A DNA stretch of 64,000 nt from Phycisphaerae bacterium (GTDB lineage: Bacteria; Planctomycetota; Phycisphaerae; Phycisphaerales; UBA1924). The notes below the pieces were generated by a model, which was not told the DNA's origin, made no database searches, and was given only the letters and a program-made list of their open reading frames with translations. This document shows, in pieces, positions 61,801 to 64,000 of the stretch; position 1 is the stretch's first letter; each line of letters opens with the position of its first letter. The stretch is taken from NCBI GenBank assembly GCA_030432255.1, contig JAUIHS010000020.1, positions 1 to 64,000 of the forward strand, given 5' to 3'. A program made the position numbers and the translations under genes.

Positions 61801-64000
61801 AGGTACCCCTCGGTCTGCAGCGCGCGGATGATCTGGTTGGCGATGGGTCCGGAAACGCGCCCGCCGGATCCGGCGTACTCCATCAGTACCGCGACGGCGT
61901 ACAGCAGTTCGCCGTCATCAGGACCCACAAGGATCACGAACCACGAATGGTCGCCGGTGCGCGCCACGACGGGTGACAACGGTCCGTCTTCGCCATCCGG
62001 ATCCACCAGGATGGCCGGAGCATCCGCAGTGCCCGTCTTGCCGATCACGCGAACGCCGGGCGCGTTGAAGATCGGCTCCCGTCCCGTTTCCAGTGACAGG
62101 ACGGACCCGGTGCCGTAAACGGTGGGGGAGATGTCGTCGATCGTCGAGACCGATTGACGCAGACCCTCAAGTGCCGCGGCACACGCGGCGGGATCCAGTT
62201 TCAGGTCATGCGGCGCCGTGGTGCGCGGTGCGCGAATGAGTTGAGGTGTGATGTCACGCCCGCCCAGCGCGAGCGTGGCGTAGGCATGCGCAGCGTGGAG
62301 CGGCGTCCACGTCACGGGTCCCTGACCGATGCCCATCATCACGGCATCGTTGAGGTCGGTCTCCCGCTCCTGGTATGGCTTGAGTCGTCCCTCGTGCTCC
62401 AGTTCGAGTCCGAGGTCGAGGGGTCGCTCGACACCGAAGTCGTGGTAGCAGGCTTCGATACCCTTGAGACCCATGATCTGCGCCAGGGTGTGGAAGAAGA
62501 CGTTGCAGGAGACGCCGATGGCCTCGTCAGGATGCAGCGGGCCCTGGAACTGGTCCGTGTGGGTGACGTGGTACTGCTTCCAGATCCAGCACCGGTTGCG
62601 CTTCGGATGCATCGGGTCGAACGCACCTGTGCACGCGATCGGGGTCATGTCGTACACGCCGGACGTCACCGCGGAGGCGAGGATCAACGGCTTCACGATC
62701 GAACCGGGCGGGTACGGCTTGCTCACGCAGCGATTGACGCCCGGGGTGTTCACTTCGTCTCCCCAGACGGACATGGGATCATCGCGCAACTGACGATGCG
62801 TGTAAGTCGGGGTGGAGACCATCGCTAGGATCTCGCCGCGCTGGATGTCCAGCACCACCGCCGCACCATTCAGCGGCGTCCCCAGCGGAACTGCTTCGTC
62901 GCGCTGATGTGCGGCGTTGTGCCATTCCTGTGACACGGCCAGTCCGAGGTCCGGGTGCATCAGGGCCTGGATGCGCGCCTGGAGCTGGATATCGAGAGAC
63001 AGCACGACATCCTCGCCCCGCTGGTCTTCGATGACCTCTTCTTCACCGGTGTCGCGATGCAGCAGGCGGATGCCGCGAAGTCCGCGCAGGCGATCTTCGA
63101 GGGATCGTTCGAGGCCGAACATGCCGACCGTATCGCCCGATCGGTAGTAGCCCCGATCCAGCACGCGCTCACCCGTCTCGGATTCGGAGTACTTCGGTCG
63201 TCGATCGACATCCTCGCGCCACACCGTGCGCATCGCACCGAGCAGATGACTCCCGACACCCTCGACATACACCTCCGCCATGGCAGGCTCGCTGCCCGAG
63301 GGTTTCAGCGGCGTCGGGAACGTCGAACGGTCAATGTTGCGGACGACGATCGACTCGTACGGATACTCGCGGATACTGCCCGGCGAGACTTCAACGCCCT
63401 CGTACCGCTCGGCAACCCGACGGACGGGTCCGATCTCGTACTCACGCAGGCCTGTCAGCATGGCGTACGACTGCACCTGGATGCCCAGCGGATCAACAAC
63501 TTCACCGATCGGCACATACACGTCCGCATCGCGATCGCGATTGAGCTCCGCCTCGCGGATCTGACGCTGACGCTCCCACACCGCGCCGGACTGCGCCTGC
63601 ACAGTGCCGATGATGTCCATGCGCCGCTGTTCAATCTCCGAGACCTGTACGTCCGCGGCCTCGGCGAGATCGTGCCAGAGACGCTCAAGCTTCGCATCGA
63701 ACATCGGCTTGACGGCCAGAATCAGCGTTTCACGCCCCGTCGTGTCAATCTCCGCCCACGCTTCGCGGTGATCAGTGTACGCCTGCTTCGCGGCCGCGGA
63801 ATAGGCCCACGATCCGTTGATGATCGGATACGCGACGAGTACATCGAAGCTCGGTGCATCGCGCGCCAGCACTTCGCCGTTCCTGTCGAGGATGCGGCCC
63901 CGGACGGTCGGCGTCCAGCGCTCGCGCACCATGCGCCGTTCCGCTTCCTCAAGCAGGTCATCGCCCTGCATGACCGTGAGACGGAAGGACTGGCCAAGCA
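61797..64000 (-). CDS. mrdA: Penicillin-binding protein 2, N terminus outside window
   Basis: At least 734 residues; the frame is open through the window edge (LGQSFRLTV precedes the Met at 63971), so the membrane anchor lies beyond 64000. The transpeptidase motifs are present: S-I-V-K in YPPGSIVKPLI, S-C-N in GVSCNVFF and KTGTA. The dimerisation domain shows RGRILDRNGEVLA. It cross-links glycan strands made by RodA, encoded next. A planctomycete with mrdA-rodA keeps a peptidoglycan elongation system. Confidence 0.92.
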   Translation of the reverse strand, partial: LGQSFRLTVMQGDDLLEEAERRMVRERWTPTVRGRILDRNGEVLARDAPSFDVLVAYPIINGSWAYSAAAKQAYTDHREAWAEIDTTGRETLILAVKPMFDAKLERLWHDLAEAADVQVSEIEQRRMDIIGTVQAQSGAVWERQRQIREAELNRDRDADVYVPIGEVVDPLGIQVQSYAMLTGLREYEIGPVRRVAERYEGVEVSPGSIREYPYESIVVRNIDRSTFPTPLKPSGSEPAMAEVYVEGVGSHLLGAMRTVWREDVDRRPKYSESETGERVLDRGYYRSGDTVGMFGLERSLEDRLRGLRGIRLLHRDTGEEEVIEDQRGEDVVLSLDIQLQARIQALMHPDLGLAVSQEWHNAAHQRDEAVPLGTPLNGAAVVLDIQRGEILAMVSTPTYTHRQLRDDPMSVWGDEVNTPGVNRCVSKPYPPGSIVKPLILASAVTSGVYDMTPIACTGAFDPMHPKRNRCWIWKQYHVTHTDQFQGPLHPDEAIGVSCNVFFHTLAQIMGLKGIEACYHDFGVERPLDLGLELEHEGRLKPYQERETDLNDAVMMGIGQGPVTWTPLHAAHAYATLALGGRDITPQLIRAPRTTAPHDLKLDPAACAAALEGLRQSVSTIDDISPTVYGTGSVLSLETGREPIFNAPGVRVIGKTGTADAPAILVDPDGEDGPLSPVVARTGDHSWFVILVGPDDGELLYAVAVLMEYAGSGGRVSGPIANQIIRALQTEGYL

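Noticed and set aside
60874..62118. Plus-strand open frame of 414 codons opposite rodA/mrdA
   Set aside because: Arg/His/Asp-rich antisense of two well-identified genes.

Overview
The window looks like a GC-rich Planctomycetota chromosome, most likely class Phycisphaerae. Two secreted proteins end in paired dockerin-like motifs of the GD.NGDG..NF.DLN.LLDNW type that are common there. The housekeeping genes agree: rpmF-plsX-fabH-fabD-fabG-acpP-fabF, an mrdA-rodA pair, rsmG, and a Tricorn-like S41 protease. No taxonomic search was possible, so this placement is an inference.

Layout. 1-8.7 kb holds the end of a LamG protein, a Tricorn-like protease and a secreted protein built from six tandem repeats of about 182 residues. 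8.9-18.1 kb holds a very large DUF4011/SF1 helicase/endonuclease protein of anti-phage type, a ZIP-like metal transporter, a membrane protein and a serine hydrolase with a dockerin-like tail. 18.6-22.0 kb is a toxin-type cluster: a Fic protein, then AbiEi-like and AbiEii-like genes that are convergent rather than co-operonic. The 505-base region between fic and abiEi carries four perfect palindromes (24-30 bp) with one shared 16-bp core and different but self-complementary arms.

22.1-34.8 kb is a 12.7-kb integrative element inserted in the 3' part of a tRNA-Lys(CUU) gene. A 51-bp exact direct repeat bounds it. It carries a tyrosine integrase, an AlpA-like regulator, a TOPRIM primase, an AAA+ replicative helicase, 9-bp iterons near both ends, a ParB-methyltransferase, DUF5681 and a terminase-small-subunit-like protein, but no capsid or tail genes. 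This resembles a phage-inducible chromosomal island (phage satellite). Its cargo is an XRE-ImmA/IrrE gene overlapping a PIN-domain gene, facing a nuclease-like gene.

34.9-64 kb is mainly core chromosome: an HD-GYP-like protein with degenerate signature motifs, the fatty-acid operon with a lipoprotein gene inside it, an orphan SpoA/FliN-like protein, an OPT transporter, and a group (hydrolase, SDR, aldehyde dehydrogenase, RidA) that fits 2-aminomuconate-type catabolism. Then come a UMF1 transporter, an MBL hydrolase, a cupin, two membrane-anchored TPR-like proteins, rsmG, a Het-C-like predicted phospholipase gene paired with a LysM/peptidoglycan-binding gene, and rodA-mrdA. Degenerate ATGCC/CCCAACA-type low-complexity tracts recur in several intergenic gaps.

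The best candidates for something undescribed are the palindrome array at the fic/abiEi junction, the satellite-like island, and the Het-C/LysM pair.
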